Shown in pieces: positions 6,778 through 8,030 of a stretch of 8,030 bases of DNA. Both the position numbers and the translations under genes were made by a program. The notes beneath the pieces are model-generated. The model saw nothing but the letters and a program-made list of their open reading frames with translations, was not told where the DNA came from and searched no databases. Source of the stretch: Lachnospiraceae bacterium (lineage in GTDB: Bacteria; Bacillota; Clostridia; Lachnospirales; Lachnospiraceae); assembly GCA_003542935.1 (NCBI GenBank), contig DPJQ01000058.1:1-8030 (forward strand), given 5' to 3'. Each line of letters begins with the position of its first letter. Position 1 is the first letter of the stretch.

Positions 6778-7770
6778 TCAGCCCTCCTCCTGCACATGCT
6801 CATATCTCCAGCACCGCACCTTCCTGTCCTCGGATATCCGGTACATGGGCGGTATTTCCTTTTTGCAGCGCTCCTTCGCATGGGGACATCTGGGCCAGAA
6901 GCTGCATCCCTCTATATGTTCCGTCGGGTTCGGTACCATGCCGTCGATGGTCTCAAGGGGCGGCCTGTCCCTGGTGATCCGGGGGATGGCATTCAGCAGT
7001 CCCTGGGTATAGGGGTGTTTCGGGCTGGTAAACAGATCTTTTACCGGCGCCTGCTCCACCGCATGCCCGGTATACATGACGAGTACCGTGTCGCAGAGTT
7101 CACTGATTACGCCCAGGTCATGGGTGATAAATACCACGGAAGTGCCCATACTCTCATTCAGCTCCCGGATCAGATCAAGGATCTGTGCCTGGATCGTCAC
7201 GTCCAGTGCCGTGGTAGGTTCGTCCGCAATCAAAATCTGCGGCCTGCAGGCCAGCGCCATGGCGATCATGACTCTCTGGCGCATACCGCCGGACATCTGG
7301 TGGGGATACTCATGGGCCCGGGCTTCCGGATTTGCAATACCCACGGATCTCATCATTTCCACGGCCTCCTGCATGGCCTCTTTTTTATTCATTCCGCGGT
7401 GCAGTGTCAGTGCCTCGGCGATCTGCTTTCCGCACTTGATGATCGGATTCAGGGAGGTCATGGGTTCCTGGAAAATCATGGATATATCATTTCCCCGGAT
7501 CTTCTGCATCTCTTTTTCGGATTCTTTTGTCAGATCCCTTCCATTATATAGGATCTCTCCGCCTGTGATCTCTCCCGGAGGGTTCGGAATCAGCCGCATC
7601 ATGGCCAGGGAGGACACGCTTTTGCCGCTGCCGCTTTCCCCCACGATCCCAAGCTTCTCACTTTTATGTAAAGTATAGCTCAGATGGTTGACGGCTTTTA
7701 CCGTACCCTCCATCGTTTTAAAGTCTACACATAAGTCTTTGATCTCAATGATCTTCTCTGTCTTTTCCAT
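6778..7770 (-). CDS. dppD: Peptide ABC transporter ATPase, DppD/OppD type
   Basis: The first structural gene of the operon; a 330-residue ATPase that forms a heterodimer with the DppF-like protein. Motifs: Walker A GESGSGKS (44-51), Q-loop Gln101 in IFQEPMTSLNP, signature MSGGMRQRV (159-167), Walker B ILIADEP (179-185) with catalytic Glu184, D-loop TALD (187-190) and H-loop His217 in ITHD. The C-terminal part has PHPYTQGLL-like KHPYTQGLLNAIP (251-263), GMVPNPTEHIEGC and four cysteines (289, 295, 302, 320). A matching four-cysteine set holds a [4Fe-4S] cluster in structurally studied DppD proteins. The start at 7770 has AAAGGG four bases upstream (7775-7780), a modest site that overlaps the stop of a short leader ORF. 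Both nucleotide-binding sites of the heterodimer look complete. Confidence 0.94.
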   Translation of the reverse strand: MEKTEKIIEIKDLCVDFKTMEGTVKAVNHLSYTLHKSEKLGIVGESGSGKSVSSLAMMRLIPNPPGEITGGEILYNGRDLTKESEKEMQKIRGNDISMIFQEPMTSLNPIIKCGKQIAEALTLHRGMNKKEAMQEAVEMMRSVGIANPEARAHEYPHQMSGGMRQRVMIAMALACRPQILIADEPTTALDVTIQAQILDLIRELNESMGTSVVFITHDLGVISELCDTVLVMYTGHAVEQAPVKDLFTSPKHPYTQGLLNAIPRITRDRPPLETIDGMVPNPTEHIEGCSFWPRCPHAKERCKKEIPPMYRISEDRKVRCWRYEHVQEEG

Positions 7771-7779
7771 ACTACCCTT

Positions 7780-7911
7780 TCACGTGTCAAAACACCCGCG
7801 CTTTTTGGTTTTACAACATTCTTGCTGTAACGTAATAAAGTGTTTTCCATATGAAAAAAGTAACAGGTTCATCCCTTTTTCAGCCGGGAACAACCTTGTT
7901 ACCTCTGCCAT
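7780..7911 (-). CDS. Possible 43-codon leader ORF ahead of dppD
   Basis: ATG at 7911 to TGA at 7780-7782 encodes 43 residues starting MAEVTRLFPAEKGMN and ending with a Cys/Lys-rich tail, ECCKTKKRGCFDT. The ATG lies exactly where transcription should start from the promoter at 7918-7946, so it would be translated leaderless; the internal ATG at 7869, directly behind AAAGGG with no spacing, is a poorer option. The stop overlaps the ribosome binding site of dppD and lies 9 bases before its start, which would allow coupling. Codons 4-17 contain the terminator-like hairpin. I know no homologue. It may be a regulatory leader or a chance open frame. Confidence 0.3.
   Translation of the reverse strand: MAEVTRLFPAEKGMNLLLFSYGKHFITLQQECCKTKKRGCFDT
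7811..7830. promoter_or_regulatory. Operator-like palindrome upstream of dppD
   Basis: TTACAACATTCTTGCTGTAA has TTACA and TGTAA as outer arms and a matching CA/TG pair inside; 14 of 20 positions are symmetric. It lies 41-60 bases upstream of the dppD start, downstream of the promoter and the hairpin. The size and symmetry suit a dimeric transcription factor acting as a roadblock. No regulator gene is present in the window. Confidence 0.35.
7854..7902 (-). terminator. Promoter-proximal terminator-like hairpin (candidate attenuator)
   Basis: On the minus strand GTAACA, a bulged A and GGTT pair with AACC and TGTTAC; after a two-base mismatch, TCCC pairs with GGGA around a 10-base loop (7876-7885). 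T6 (7859-7854) follows directly. The arms are 7886-7902 and 7860-7875. The other orientation has no T tract. The hairpin starts about 9 bases after the predicted transcription start and ends well before dppD, so it would stop most transcripts unless relieved. Confidence 0.6.
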
Positions 7912-7917
7912 CGCATA

Positions 7918-7946
7918 AGTATACACAATTATGCAGTTGATTTCAA
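7918..7946 (-). promoter_or_regulatory. Sigma-A type promoter of the peptide operon
   Basis: The -35 TTGAAA (7946-7941) and -10 TATACT (7923-7918) each differ from consensus at one position and are separated by the optimal 17 bases. The spacer and upstream bases are AT-rich. Transcription would begin near 7911, giving a leader of about 140 bases before dppD. It is the only good promoter seen upstream of the operon. Confidence 0.75.
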
Positions 7947-7986
7947 CACTTATTTATAATTTCTTTATCATACGCCTCATATAACG

Positions 7987-8018
7987 TGTTACAGTTCAAC
8001 CAGGCTATGTTACTGTTC
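7987..8018. repeat. Pair of 11-bp direct repeats, 21 bp apart, upstream of the promoter
   Basis: On the minus strand GAACAGTAACA (8018-8008) and GAACTGTAACA (7997-7987) differ at one base and are offset by 21 bp, two helical turns. They end about 40 bp upstream of the -35 box, a usual place for activator sites. The first copy also sits next to a short inverted pair, TTCAC and GTGA, at the window edge. The rest of 7947-8030 shows no gene. Confidence 0.5.
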
Positions 8019-8030
8019 ACTCCGTGACCA

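Noticed and set aside
6313..7551. 412-codon plus-strand open frame across both ATPase genes
   Set aside because: It is antisense to two ATPases with complete motifs. Its product shows no domain logic, and it crosses the gene boundary. Long antisense frames are common where codon third positions are GC-rich.
7785..7790. TTGACA on the minus strand just before dppD
   Set aside because: A perfect -35 hexamer, but no -10 lies at a usable distance and the spacing would place the start inside dppD.
1..8030. Mobile elements, CRISPR, phage genes, tRNA or rRNA
   Set aside because: I saw no transposase or integrase motifs, no regularly spaced repeat array, and no tRNA-like or rRNA-like sequence. The 21-bp repeat pair has only two units.

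Overview
The window reads as one bacterial peptide-uptake operon lying entirely on the minus strand and transcribed from right to left. Base composition near 50% GC, strong AGGAGG-type ribosome binding sites, a lipoprotein-anchored binding protein and intrinsic terminators point to a Gram-positive Firmicute. The M24 peptidase and the short cyclophilin look like those of anaerobic Clostridia of the Lachnospiraceae type. This placement is inferred from protein character and was not searched.

Layout in transcription order. Positions 8030-7771 form a control region: 11-bp direct repeats spaced 21 bp apart, a near-consensus sigma-A promoter (TTGAAA, 17 bp, TATACT), then at once a terminator-like hairpin with a T6 tract inside a 43-codon open frame, and a TTACA/TGTAA palindrome. 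Next come two ABC ATPases (DppD/OppD-like at 7770-6778, DppF/OppF-like at 6774-5764), a lipoprotein solute-binding protein (5744-4071), a 12-bp stem-loop, two permeases (DppB-like at 3958-2939, DppC-like at 2936-2103), an M24 Xaa-Pro peptidase (2091-1015), a perfect 25-nt palindrome and a cytoplasmic cyclophilin-type prolyl isomerase (966-385). An intrinsic terminator (253-216) closes the unit. Left of it lies a low-confidence partial ORF that runs off the window edge.

How the genes fit together: the binding protein captures peptides outside the membrane, DppB/DppC form the channel, and the two ATPases drive uptake. The M24 enzyme would cut Xaa-Pro bonds of imported peptides. Proline-specific peptidases of this kind act on the trans bond, so the co-transcribed cyclophilin could speed cis-to-trans conversion of the same substrates. 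On this reading the operon is a proline-peptide import and digestion module; that is inference from co-location.

Most worth a second look: (1) the cyclophilin stop lies in the context CTT TAA, and a +1 shift there opens 38 protein-like codons that end just before the terminator; (2) the promoter-proximal hairpin and leader ORF look like an attenuator; (3) the transporter, prolidase and prolyl isomerase are linked in one operon. There is no sign of mobile elements, CRISPR, tRNA or rRNA.
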